This document shows positions 51,098 to 63,100 of a stretch of 64,000 nucleotides of DNA, piece by piece. The number at the start of each line of letters is the position of its first letter. The stretch's first letter is position 1. A model generated the notes under the pieces. It was given only the letters and a program-made list of their open reading frames with translations, was not told where the DNA came from and made no database searches. The position numbers and the translations under genes are program-made. The stretch is from the NCBI GenBank assembly GCA_029204225.1, contig CM055108.1:14968722-15032721 (forward strand), given 5' to 3'. Origin of the DNA: Diphasiastrum complanatum. Lineage: Eukaryota > Streptophyta > Lycopodiopsida > Lycopodiales > Lycopodiaceae.

Positions 51098-51157
51098 CTC
51101 TCGATAACACTACTACATTACTTGCAAATAACATAAGAAATTTCAAAGCCTATAGGC

Positions 51158-51385
51158 AGAGTTTAAGCCATTTTGGAAGCGCATATCAAACGTATAGCTT
51201 TGGAGACTATTCCATTTCATGAAGCAATAGTTTAAGCCATTTTGGAAAAACATATCAAAACGTACGACTCTGCAGACTATTCTAGTGAAGGAGTAATTTC
51301 GGAAGAACATATTAGACGTATGGCTTTGCATACTATATCAAACGTATCACTCTGCACATTATTCCCATGAAGCAGTAGTTTAAGG
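51158..51385 (+). repeat. Tandem repeat, about 70-bp unit, three and a half copies
   Basis: The phrase agtttaagccattttggaag...acatatcaaacgtatRgctYtg...gactattc...atgaagcaRtagtttaag recurs from about 51158, 51229 and 51300, with a last partial unit at 51336-51377. The third unit has an internal duplication of the 'caaacgtat' part. Confidence 0.75.
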
Positions 51386-51560
51386 GTGCTTTCAGACTAC
51401 CGACGAGTCCTTTTGCCTGGCCCTTTCACTTGTCACCCATTTTTTGAATCTTGACAAGTGAGCTGATGACCACCTCCATTTCACATTTGGTTGGTAAGTG
51501 TTGAATGAAGGGCTACATATTGATTGTCCCATTTGAATCTTGACATACAATTGGTCCATT
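51386..51560 (+). repeat. Diverged relative of the Harbinger-type MITE
   Basis: It begins ttaagggtgctttcagacta and follows the left half of the MITE at 11467 block by block: cttttgcYtggc, cattttttgaatcttg, caaatctggccgataagtgt versus catttggttggtaagtgttg, and tttgaatctttgt/tttgaatcttgac. No right inverted repeat was found, so it is 3' truncated or too diverged. Confidence 0.6.
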
Positions 51561-52618
51561 TTATTTAAGGTGTTGTGTTTTGAAATGCAAGTATGAAAAT
51601 TTTCATGTTTAAAGGTTGAAGGGTGCTCTAAGTTTTTTTTTCAAGCAATCTCCTTTCAACTAGAGGTCATAATTAAAATGCATTTCATTGAAAGGAATAT
51701 TGGCAATGAAGGGTTAAAAAACTTCAAAATGCAGGCCAAAATGCTCAACCCCCTATGTGGCAGTGGGTCCCTGCCATGTCATATACTTTTGTCGATTTTA
51801 CAATTTTACAATTTATCAATGTTTGAAGTTTTGGTAATTTAACAATTTTTTTTTCATAAAACACTGCTGCATGTGGACTGATTGAGCATGAAATCTCCAG
51901 TGGGGATTTGGAATCAATTGTATTGGGTTGTTAGAGTCTTGCATGAGTGGTCTACAGTGGTTCTTTGCATGGTTATTGGTACTAATTCTATGACAAATAA
52001 TGATTTTTTTTTTTTGAATTTCAAATTGTGTGAAAAATATATACCTTAATGAATTGATATGGAAAATTGAACTATCGATTTTTAGTTTATTGTGACAATG
52101 TCCAGAGTCGAATTCATTATTAATAGTGGAAGAACTGATTGAATCAACTATAGTCTGCAATGTCTTGTAAGTTTCTAGAATAGTCTGCAAAGTCGTACGT
52201 TGGTTGAAAGTTGATTTTGTATGACCTTGTGTAAGACTTAGTATTTGCATGTCCGAGATTGCACGCTTGTCCAAACACTGTTTTCAAATTTGGACTTGAG
52301 TCTCATATAACTGATTGCCAACTCACTGTGTTTCAAGTTATTTGGTTAGAAACAGTACGTTCAAAGAAGTGTTTTGGAAAAATCGTAATGGTAAACAAAG
52401 TAATTATTGACTACTTAGAAAATTGGGTGAGTTAGTGGTTATGATTTTACCAAAGTTTTTTGAATTTTGGTCAGTTTTTAAGTCATAAATGTGAATCACA
52501 GAAAGAACCATAAAATCAGAGATCTGGAACTCCTGCCAGAATCACTTGAGACAAACCTACACACAACATTAATTTTTGGGAGTTACTGTTGTATGGTGTG
52601 GTGGCTCCCACTAAGAGA
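51561..52618. other. AT-rich, no gene seen
   Basis: Only short frames (for example minus 51816-52274) with no recognisable domain. Confidence 0.4.
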
Positions 52619-53426
52619 CTGTTAAAATTGAAAAACAATCCATATTGATTTCTTGGCTTGCTACAAATGTTGTACCATGCAAGTATGTAGCTCATTAATG
52701 CAAAATGCCAAGTTTGGCCTACATAGAACTCGAGCTACATGGTTATGTATTGTTTAGTTTGATAAATGCAACTTGCATATAGTTTGTAGACATAGAATTA
52801 GCATGATTATGCTTGTAGAAACTCGTGGCAACTCACATGCATTAATTGTAAGTGATCCATAGTGACATGCAAGGCATGCACAAAGTTTATTGGACACATG
52901 CATGATGATTTGGACATTTCTAGTTAGAACTAGTACACTTGTAAATAGTTGGTAGAATTTCATGCATGACAAGTGACAAATGTCACATAGACTCTAGATG
53001 TCACTTTAGATGTCATTTTGGAATGGATAGATATGGTTCTACCTCGAGCTACCTCATTCTCCATAAATATGTGTAGCTCTCCACGCAATTGATAATGAAG
53101 AACCAAAGTTTTGTAGCTATCTCATGTCATTTTGGATCTAAACAAATATTGCTTGTTATCTCTCTAGCTCTCTTTCTCTCTAACTCGTGTTGAGGCTAAT
53201 GAATATACATTGAAATCTTGTATTTTTTCATTCTTTGATCATTGCTATTATATTCTGTTGATTAGCATGCTAGATTGTGGATTAGCCATTTCTTCTGAAC
53301 TAGATTTTGTTGATCAATCTAGAATCAGGTTATAGTGCCAATCACAAAGCTTAATTAAGATCAGTCACTCTTGTGGACATTCCCCACACGTGTGAATTCT
53401 GGAAATTTTGTCATGGTATCAGAGTC
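52619..53426 (+). repeat. Copia 5' LTR (left end tentative) and primer site
   Basis: The right end is attttgtca (53413), followed by tggtatcagagtc (53414-53426). A candidate start tgttaaaattg is at 52619. TATA-like cataaatatg is near 53062. The palindrome cacacgtgtg occurs at 53385, and again just downstream in the leader at 53599. It is the 5' LTR of the Copia gag at 54186. Confidence 0.6.
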
Positions 53427-54185
53427 ACATTAAGCTTTGCATGCTAACAACCCTGATTGTACAAGAAACTGAGAGCTAAATCGAGCAAAAAAATAGTTTT
53501 GCACTTTCTCTAACCTTTCTCTGAAGTGTATTTGGATCAAATCGGACTTGAACTGAATTTTTAGACCTGAATTGAGGAAGTATGGAATTCTGGAATTCCA
53601 CACGTGTGAAAAGCAGAGTTTTTCAGTCCCTTTGTTCTCCTTACTTATGGATCCAAAGATAAAATGTTATAGCTTGATGGAAAGCATTTGATCTGTACTT
53701 TCCATAGAAATTGAAACCAAGTCAATATGATGTGTCTAGCAAGAGTTATAAGCTCTTAAAGAGGATAGGGATAGGTCCAAAATCCTAGTGACAACATTTT
53801 GATTTGATTCAATTATACTTTGTTCTGAATCCATTGTTTTGAGCATCCAACACAAGAAACTGTAAATCAAGACTGAGTTTGAAGTATTTGAACACCCTTT
53901 GAGCCTTCTAAGTGTCAATAGTATTTTCTTTTGAAGCATTTCACACGTGCCAAAAGTAGGATTCAAACCAGCCAAAGTGTCACAAACCACTTTTTGTGTC
54001 TGATCTATATAACTTGTCTTGTTGAATATTTGAGATTCATTTCATATATAGTTGCAAGTGTTTCACATAGGAAGGTAGTTCAACCTTGAAAATACCTATA
54101 GTGAAAGAGGGCAGCAACTCTAAGTCTGATAGGAACAAGCTCAAACATATTTCAATCCAATAACTAAGAAGTCTTCATTATAATG
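53427..54185 (+). other. Copia leader
   Basis: Untranslated region between the primer site and gag. It contains a cacacgtgtg palindrome at 53599 and a related cacacgtgcc at about 53942. Confidence 0.5.
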
Positions 54186-55693
54186 GCATCTTAGGGACGA
54201 TATCTTCTAGAAGCCAGTGAAAGACTAAACATTTCTAATTACTCAATTTGGAAGTTAAGAATGGAGTCTGTTTTGATTCTCCAGGATGTTATGGATATTG
54301 TGCTTGGTGTTGAGGAGGAGCCTCAAGCACAGGTTGAAATTCCTAAATATAAGAAGAGAGCTAGAATGGCTCTACATTTCATTAAGATGAATGTATCTAA
54401 TGAAATTTTGAGAGAGATAGGATCTTGCACTACAGCCAAAGAAGCTTGGGATGCACTAAAGACCATCTATGAAGCAAAGAATACTTCTAGAATACTCGCT
54501 CTTAGGAATCAGACTTTCCAAAGTTTTCAAAGAAGTGAAGAGAGTGCATCTAACTATGTTCTGAGAGTTAAAGATTTACATAGAGAGCTTTCCTGTGTTG
54601 GTGTTACCATTAACCAAGTTGAGCTAGTTTAAGTCATACTGAATGGCTTGAGAGATGACTATGATAATCTTGTTCAGCCTTTTGCTATTAAGGAGGAGTT
54701 ACCTAATCTAGAAACTCTCCAAGGAATTCTTATTTCTGAAGAATCTAGACAAAGCTATAAACTCTCCAGGATGAACAAACTTGAACATGGTGGAAGTGAC
54801 AAAGCCCTCTTTGTCAAAGGCAAGCAGAAAGGAAGGAGTAAGAACCAATTCTCTCAAGCATACAACAAAGACAAAGCCAAAGATCGAGATCAAGATGGTG
54901 AAGAGGATGATACATCTCATCCCTCTAACTCAAAAACCAAGAAGAAGAAAGTAAAGTGCTTCTTCTGTGGCAAAAAGGGGCACTATGCCTCTAATTGCTT
55001 TAAGAAGAAAAACCAACTCAAGCAAGCTAATCTCTCCAAAGAGATTGAAGAAAATTCTGTTGCAAGTGATGGAGAAGGATCACTTATGGTGTCCAATTTT
55101 TCTTCATCACCTTTCAAGAAAGATGGAGCTTGGTACATAGACAGTGGAGCCTCTTCACATATGTGCTGTTCAAAGGAGTCATTTGACTCAATCTTACCTT
55201 TCAAAGGACTCAAGAGATCTATTTACACAGCCAATGATCATGAGTGTCCAATCGAAGGAATTGGCAACATTCCATTGAAACTTGCTTCTTCAAAAGTTCT
55301 TGCACTTTCTAATGTTCTTTTCATTCCAAAACTTACAAAGAACTTAATTAGTGTGGGAAAGTTGCTTGATAATGGTTGTGATGTAAAGTTTAACTCTAAT
55401 ACTTGTTTTATCAAGAGAAAAGATGAGATCCTTGCTGATGGAACTAGATGTGGTGGAATTTTTAAGTTGAATTCTTATGAGAATGCAAACCTTTGTGAAG
55501 TTGTTTTGTTATCTAAGGAGGAGCTGTGGCATAGAAGGTTGGGACATCCTAACTTTACATCTATGTCTTCTATGGTTAAGAAGGAGAAGGCTATTGGTCT
55601 TCCAAAATCTCTTTCTAAAGATTTCAAGCCTTGTGAGGCTTGTGCCATTGCAAAATCACACAGAAAGCCATATCCGAAGCCTTTTATAAAGAC
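54186..55693 (+). pseudogene. Copia Gag-protease-pre-integrase, truncated
   Basis: Gag reads RLNISNYSIWKLRMESVLIL, TAKEAWDALKTIYEAKNTSR and LRNQTFQSFQRSEESASNY. A stop occurs at 54630, and the frame continues as VILNGLRDDYDNLVQPFA. A zinc knuckle CFFCGKKGHYASNC is near 54960, after a Lys-rich stretch. The protease reads WYIDSGASSHMC with an intact DSGA. VLFIPKLTKNLISVGKL and ELWHRRLGHPNFTSM follow, then CEACAIAKSHRKPY. Homology ends near 55693, before the integrase catalytic core. The next 105 bases belong to the 5' edge of the following element. The 54648-55781 frame is open throughout, so decay is recent or the truncation is the main lesion. Confidence 0.9.
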
Positions 55694-55815
55694 TACTCGA
55701 TCGCATCTGGACTCCATCCGAGTCGCAAGAGGATCGTGGTTCCTTCACGAAAGCTTCGCGACTGCGAAATCCAAATCGTGATACACGAAACCTCATCAGT
55801 GGTATCAGAGCAAAG
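55694..55815 (+). repeat. Remnant of a Copia LTR edge and primer site
   Basis: About 105 bases that match neither Copia ORF end with aaacctcatca and then gtggtatcagagcaaagg (primer site from 55799). This suits the last part of a 5' LTR belonging to the element that follows, cut at the junction near 55694. Confidence 0.55.
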
Positions 55816-55916
55816 GTCATCATGTGATATTTTGACATAGCCAAGAAGCTAGCAGATCCAGGAGGCCAAGCATTCAAACAAACAACCATCAACAAGGAAA
55901 CAGACTCCAAGAAGCA

Positions 55917-58372
55917 ATGGCTTCAATCAGTAGCATGCAGAGCAAAATCTGCACAATACTTGATTCCTCAAGATCTAACTTTCTACCCTAGAAAGTTAAG
56001 ACATCTTTGATACTCAAGGGTGAAGGATTATTCCCCTGGGTGGATGGCACATAAGAAATGCCTACGACAACAGGCAAGGAGCTACGCGAATGGAGGGAGA
56101 AAAACGACAAGACAGTAGCCTTGCTATCATCTTCCATCGAAGATAGTCTCACACTTGACCTAACTACACTCTCCAAAGCTAAGGAGATGTGGGATGTATT
56201 ACTCACCAAATTTCAGACGAAATCAAGAAGTCAAATCATGATGCTGGAAGATTAGCTAACGAATTTGCAGTGGGATGGAAAAGACCTCACTTCTTTCGTA
56301 AGAAAGATGAAGGATCTGTTTCTGTCACTACACAACTCTGGAACAGAGAACGCTGTATCAGCTGAGAAGTAGCTCACGTACATGTTGAGAGCCTTACCCA
56401 AATCATTCCAGTCGACAAGAACCCTGCTCGCGAAAGATCCTGCCATGAACCTCGAAAAGGCGATTGTCGAGATTCGAGAGGAAGTCAAGACCAGAGAACA
56501 TCTTGATCACAAAGATGGTTCTGGCCATGCCCTCTACGGCAACAAAGAAAAATCAGACAAGCAATTTAAGCCTAAGAGGGAGTCCAATCAAAGGCAGAAT
56601 CGTGACCAGCAAGCAAAGGGAACAAGCAAAGGCAACTAGAAGACCAAAGGGAGGTCGAAACAACAAGGTGCAGCCAAGAAGAATTGTGTGAGATGCAGAA
56701 GAGACGGGCATACAGTTGATACGTGCTGGCTCAATCCCAAGATTGAGTGTATCCATTGTCACAAGAAGGGTCATGCAGCCATGGATTTCTGCCAGAACCC
56801 GAGAAATAAATCAGCGTAGGACAGACAGGAGAACAGCAACAGTCCATCCCATGTCGAGGAGCTCGAGAGCTCGAAGATTGACGAAGAGAGAACAAACTGA
56901 AATTGTTTGACTGCCTACATCTGTGAAGACGTGTGTGCAGCATCAACATCTGACACACATGAGATGATCCTAGATTTAGGAGCCATCTCACACTTCATGA
57001 CATCAAGACAAATCATGTCTGATTTCAAAAGTGCAGATCCCTCAAAATTCATAGTTCTTGGATATGGATCTAGACATCAAGTGAACGATATTGGTTCACT
57101 ATGGCTCAAAACCAATGGCAGAGACATGCAACTCAAAGACGTTCTATTCGTGCCTACTCTGCAACAAGACTTGCTCTCTGTAGCAAGAATACAGATTCAG
57201 AGATGCATGTAACATTTTCTGACGAAGCATGCAACGTGATTGATGCCAGTACTAGTACTCTCATCACTCAAGGTAGAAGGAAAGGGAACCTATATCATCT
57301 GAAGGTACGCCTACCTACAAATCAGGTGTATCAGACTCATGACGACTCGCCAGACACTCTGTGGCACAGAAGACTCTACCACATGAACTCAATGACACTT
57401 TGCCAGACAAGCCATCATGGAGCGATAACATGGGTCAGTATCTCGAATGCAACCAGTTCGACCACCTGTGATGCATGTTTGAAGGGCAAGATGTCACGCA
57501 CACCATTCATCAAAGACTCCTGAACAACAAAGATTCTGGAGCTAGTTCACTCTGACATATGCGGACCATTCAACGTGATCTCAGTAGGAGGTTCAAAGTA
57601 TTACATAACCTTCATTGATGATCATAGCAAATTTGTCAGAGTGTATTTCATTTAGAATAAATCTGAATCACTTGATAAATTCATAGAATATGTGAGTTGC
57701 AGCAAAGTGAAGCAGATCAGAACAGATCGAGGTGGTGAATACATCTCGAATCGCTTCACCGACTTCTGCAATGATCGTGGCATCATTCACAGAAGAACTG
57801 TAGCCTACACACTGCAACACAATGGTGTTGCTGAACGAAAGAACATGACCCTAATGGAAGTAGCCAGATGCATGATGGCCTACTCGAAAGCTCCAAGGGC
57901 ACTGTGGGCTGAAGTAGTAGCTATAGTCGCATACATCCAGAACAGAACAGGCAAGTCTGGTGTTCCTCACATGACACCACATGAGCTATGGTGGGGTAGA
58001 AAGCCCAACCTGTCTCACGTCAGAATCTTTGGCTGTGTAGCTTATGCACATATTCCTGATAAGCTTTGAAAGAAGCTTGATGAGAAAGCCGAGCAAGGAT
58101 TCCTAGTAGGTTATGACAACAACTCGTCATACTACAAAGTCTACATGCTAGACACAAAAACTGTGAAAACAGTGAGAGATATCAGACTCGATGAGAGCAG
58201 GACAATGGCCAATGATGATCCTGTCAGTTACGAAGTTCTGGAGAGACAATACTATGACCTGCCGCCAACGATAGAGGGAGTGGAGTACGAACATGAAAAC
58301 AAAGATTTTTGAGTCGTCTCCTATTCGGACGACAAATCTGACGAAGAAAGATTCGAGAGGCAGCCACCGTTG
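55917..58372 (+). pseudogene. Copia Gag-protease-integrase, convergent copy 1
   Basis: Gag starts MASISSMQSKICTILDSS and continues as MPTTTGKELREWREKNDKTV and AKEMWDVLLTKFQTKSRSQI. It meets TAG at 56253-56255 and then LTNLQWDGKDLTSFVRKM. Two knuckles follow, CRRDGHTVDTC-type and CHKKGHAAMDFC. The protease motif DSGA reads DLGAISHFM. Then come WHRRLYHMNSM, CDACLKGKMSRTPF, LVHSDICGPFNVIS and YITFIDDHSKF. Integrase continues with IRTDRGGEYISNRFTDF, LQHNGVAERKNMTLMEVAR and FGCVAYAHIPDKL. About ten stops or frameshifts. Homology ends near 58370 in the linker after integrase, so RT and RNase H are missing. It is 2.3 kb of close similarity, inverted, to the copy at 60105-64000. Confidence 0.92.
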
Positions 58373-59255
58373 ATATAAAAGTTATCAAAAAGGCAAAAGA
58401 AAAAGATTACATAGATAGTTCATACTGATAAAAAATTGGTCTCACTTGATGTGGATGAGACACATGTACAAACAAATTTTATAGAAATATCTTTACAGTT
58501 TTCAATGGTTGTTCTTACTTGTTTTTTTTTTTTTTTCTGTTATTAATTCAGGTTATTATTCATTCATCTTCAATTTCTACGATTTTCTGACATGTTTGTT
58601 TTTCATAGCCTTGTTCTGCCTTTCCTTTACCATGGTTTTTTTTTGGATAAGTTCAGAAAGATGATCTGATCGAACCTTTGCCACAACCAATCCAAACATG
58701 CAACATAAGTTCACTTAGATTTGTTGCAGCAAAACTTTGATCAGATCATCTTCTGAACATATCCAAATATGCCAAGACAAGGACAATACAGACCAAGGCA
58801 ATGAAGACAAAAAATACAACCGATATATCTGAGACTTCAACAAGGGCAAGCGTCGATTCCATATCTGATTGAGTGGTCACTGGAGTTCAAGTGACTGAAG
58901 ATCTCCCCAATGGAGATAATGCATTTCTTGCAGGAGACAATGAATCTTGTTATCGAAAACTCATATTATCCAATTGCAATTACATTGTATTTTGCACCAT
59001 GGAAATGGAGATCATAGAAATGAAAGAGCCTCATAGGAAAAGTGGTTCATTTATCTTCAAAAATGATGTATACAAAAAATTGTATTACATAATACAAAAT
59101 TCCATTGTTCATAATCTATGGATCTTTAATTTCGATGGATGTTCCAATATCTTTTCATTTTATATGCACAAGAGAAATTGTTTTAGTTAATATATTTTTG
59201 AAACTGATTCACTTAGAAATAGAAAAAAAAAATATTTTTATATGGCATAACGTAC
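58373..59255. other. Spacer between the convergent Copia copies
   Basis: It holds the foldback at 58645-58764. A 38-codon minus-strand frame (58862-58746) has one strongly hydrophobic stretch, ISVVFFVFIALVCIVLVLAY. A plus-strand frame at 58873-59190 has no recognisable domain. I cannot assign a gene. Confidence 0.35.
58645..58764. repeat. Foldback: 42-base inverted repeat with 35-base loop
   Basis: The left arm (58645-58687, starting ggataagttcagaaagatga) pairs with the right arm (58723-58764, ending tcatcttctgaacatatcc) with about seven mismatches or bulges. It could be a small foldback transposon or a hairpin transcript. Confidence 0.7.
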
Positions 59256-60014
59256 CTTTACACCATTGAGGTAGATCGAATTGCAACATGCCTAGTTTTG
59301 ATCGAATGTGATTGAGACACCAATCTTCCTCAACCTCAACCATTCCAAGAATGTTGTCATTTCTATTCACTGTTATCTGAAGTTGCTCTTGAGGGTTTAT
59401 ACCAAAATCTTGATCAAGTGGCTTCCAAGCATTTTTGCATTTAGTCCATCTTCTATAATATAGCAACAAAGTGAGCATTTCTTTTTTGATGTGATATCTA
59501 AATGTCATTGATGAGTAACATACTCTGCACTCAACTTGATGATTTTGTTTTGTATTTCAACCATCATCCAACAGCTCGGCGATTATTTCAGCACTCAAGT
59601 CCTTACAAATAAACATTGTTTTCGTCCTCCGAACATTGCATTTGGAAAAAAAATCAACAAAAATAGTAAAAGGTAAATGCCAACTTAATCTATTATTCTT
59701 TGATCTACTACTACATTTTAATATACTCTGAATATCAATATATAGCCTAGATTGAAAACTTTCTGAAATTGCTGCATCATGAGAAATCCATTCCTCACTC
59801 GAAAAATCTGGTAGAGGATATGGCTCTAATCTACCAATTAAACCATTTTTATCAGGAAAATAGGTGTGATCATAAAAGAAAACTCCTGACTCTAAAAGTG
59901 ATTTTGGAGAACAACCTTTATATTGTAAAATACCAATATCCGAATGTATGACATCGATTATTCATGCAATCGATTGAACTATTTGCCATTCAACGAAATT
60001 TGATGGATACAAAT
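59256..60014 (-). pseudogene. Unrecognised exon-like ORF with two internal TGA codons
   Basis: On the minus strand, one frame of 253 codons is bounded by a good acceptor (gctggttttgcag, ending at 60015) and a good donor (AAAG|gtacgt, 59255-59250). Internal TGAs lie at 59964-59962 and 59559-59557. The residues look protein-like: LYPSNFVEWQIVQSI, HSDIGILQYKGCSP, FFYDHTYFPDKNGLIGRLEP, RLSWHLPFTIFVDFF, WKPLDQDFGINPQEQLQITV and NDNILGMVEVEEDWCLNHIR. I do not recognise the family. Another donor-like gtaagt (about 60101) ends the flanking stretch next to the Copia RT, so the upstream exon was probably destroyed by that insertion. A decayed host-gene exon is the simplest reading; an element-borne gene is possible. 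Confidence 0.45.
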
Positions 60015-60104
60015 CTGCAAAACCAGCAAAAGCATCACAAGAAAAATATAATTCAAAAAACATGCTAACTTAAAGAAATTAAATCTGAAAACTTACAATT
60101 GCAT

Positions 60105-63100
60105 TTTCTTCTATCATTTGGATTCAAATCATGAATGATGAGCTCATAGTCGTCGCTTGTCAGCACTGTCCCTGCGAGCATTGGAGTGTTTGCTCTTTTG
60201 CAGTTTAGCATCCCAAAGTCCTCTACGATCTTCCAGGTGTATTTGGACTGGTGAAGGTATAACTTACCTCCCTCATAGTCCCTTTCAATTTGTAAGCCTA
60301 GGTAACACCTGGCTTCTCCCAGATCCACTATCTCGAAATGTTTCGAGATGTTTGTCTTCACCTCAGCAATCAACTGCGCACTCCTGCAAAGTATCAGAGT
60401 GTCATCCACATACATAGCCACAATGATGATCTGCCCACCTATAACTTTGACATATACATTAGAATCAGCCAACAGAGGCTTGAATCCTAATGATTTCAGG
60501 GCTTGATCTTTCTTCTTGTACCATTGTCGGACTGATTGTTTCAGAATACAGATGGTTCTATGCATTCTTCATGCATAGTCAAGAAGTGAATTCGAGACAT
60601 ATCCTGGGGGTTGATCCATATAGACCTCTTCGTCTAGTTTGCCATGCAAGAAGGCTGTCTTCTCGTCCACAATGTGGATCATGAGGCCATAAGCTGCTCC
60701 ATATGCAAATAACAGATGTAGGGACGAATGTTTGATGACAGGAGAGAAGGTTTCAGAGTAGACAATACCATATCTCTGAGAAAGTCCCTTCGCTACTAGT
60801 CTTGCCTTGTATTTTGTCACATTCCCATCTGGTCCATATTTGAGCTTGAAAACCCATTTGCATTTGACAGTCTTGCGCTTATGTGGTAATGGCTCCAATG
60901 TCCATACTTGGTTCTTCCTCATGGACTCCATCTCTCGTTCATGGCTTGGATCCATTTTTCCTTTTCTGAACTTTCAATCGCCTCCTCGAAAGTCTGTGGT
61001 TCACCACTGAATCGGCAGAACTCTTCTGATATGGAAGCTGAGCTACTTGGCACATATCTTGTTGGCGCTCTTCGTGGTCTAGTTGACCTTATAGGAGATC
61101 CTCCTGGGACAGCAATGTCTGGGACAACAATGCCTTTGCCCTTGTCTGCTCTGCTCGGTCCGGAACCATCTTGGTTTATAGGAACTGCGGTGGCAGGTTG
61201 CCTCTCAAATATTTCTTCGTCAGATTCATTGTTCGAATGGGAGACGACTCGAAAATCTTCGTTTTCGTGTTCATCCTCTGCTCTCTCTGTCATTGGCGGC
61301 AGGTCATAGTACTGTCTCTCCAGAACTTCGTAGCTGACAGGATCGTCATTGGCCATTGTCCTACTCTCATCGAATTTGACATCTCTCATTGTTTTCACAG
61401 TGTTCGTGTCTGGCATGTAGACTCTGTAGTATGACAAATTGTTGTCATAACCTACCCGAAATCCCTGTTCGGCTTTCTCATCGAGCTTCTTTTGAAGCTT
61501 GTCAAGAATATGTGCATAAGCTGCACAACCAAAGATTCTGACGTGAGACAAGTTGGGCTTCTACCCCACCATAGCTCGTGTGGTGTCGTGTGAGGGACAC
61601 CAGACTTGCATGTTCTGTTCTGGATGTATGCGGCTGTAGCTACTGCTTCAGCCCACAATACCCTTGGAGCCTTCGAGTAGGCCATCATGCATCTGGCTAC
61701 TTCCATCAGGGTCATGTTCTTTTGTTCAGCAACACCATTGTGCTGCAGTGTGTAGGCTGCAGTTCTTCTGTGAATGATACCACAATCATTGCAGAAGTCA
61801 GTGAAGCGATTTGAGATGTATTCACCTAGATCTGTTCTTATCTGCTTCACTTTGTTGCCTATGCATCTCTCAGTCCAATTCACATATTTTGTGAATTTAT
61901 CAAGTGCTTCAGATTTATTCTGAATAAAATACACTCTTGCAAATTTGCTATAGTCATCAATGAAGGTTATATAATACTTTGAACCTTCTACCGAGATTAC
62001 ATTGAATGGACCGCAGATGTCAGAATGCACTAGCTCCAAAATCTTGGTCGTTCTGTAGGAGTCTTTGATGAATGGAGTGCATGACATTTTGCCCTTCAAA
62101 CATGCATCACAGGCGGTCGAACTGGTTGCATTTGAGATGCTGACCCCTATTATCGCTCCATGATGGCTTGTCTGGTAAAGTGCCATTGAGTTCATGTGGC
62201 AGAGTCTTCTGTGCCACAGAGAGTCTGGCAATTTGTCATGAGTGTGATGCACCTGATCTTTAGGTAGGCGTACCTTCAGATGATATAGGTTACCTTTCCT
62301 TATGCCTTGAGCGATCAGAGTACTGGTACTGGCGTCAACCACATTGCATGCTTTCTTAGAAAACGTCACACGCATCCTTGCATCAGCTATTCTTGCTACA
62401 AAGAGCAAGTCTTGTTGCGGAGTAGGCATGACAGAACATCTTTGAGTCGTCTGTCACTACCGTTGGTGTTGAGTCATAGTGAACCAATACCGTTCATTTG
62501 ATGTCTAGATCCATCTCCAAGAACTATCTGGAAGGATCTGCACTTTTGAAATTAGACTTGATGTCACGAAGTGTGAGGTGGCTCTTGAGTCTAGGATCAC
62601 CTCATGCGTGTCAGATGTTGATGTTGCGCACACGTCTTCACAAATGTAGACGGTCGAACAATTTTTTTTCCTTTTTTCTTCGCCCATCTTCGAGCTCTCG
62701 AGCTCCTCGACATAGGATTGACTGTTGTTGTTCTCCTGTCTATTCTGTGCTGATTTGTTTCTCGGGTTCTGGCAGCAATCCATGGCTGCATGACCCTTCT
62801 TGTGACAATGGACACACTCAATCTTGGGATTGAGCCAGCATGCATCAACTGTATGCCCGTCTCTTCTGCATCTCATGCAATTCTTCTTGTCTGCACCTTG
62901 TTGTTTCAACCTCCCTTTTGTTATGGCCATATGCGGTTAAGGACCTGGAATAGTCCTAATATGGTAGACCGGCCCTCCAGTGTTCGAGATTATTGGTCAC
63001 GCCTAGATTTTATTCCACATCGAGGCCTGTTGGTGACTAATGACCTTGAGAGGACCCAGACACTCTAATTGAGACATATGGAGTAGTGCATGTACATGTG

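Noticed and set aside
59256-60014. U-to-C RNA editing repairing the two TGA codons
   Set aside because: Such editing in ferns is confined to organelle transcripts. The exon has spliceosomal borders and nuclear surroundings, so decay is the simpler reading.
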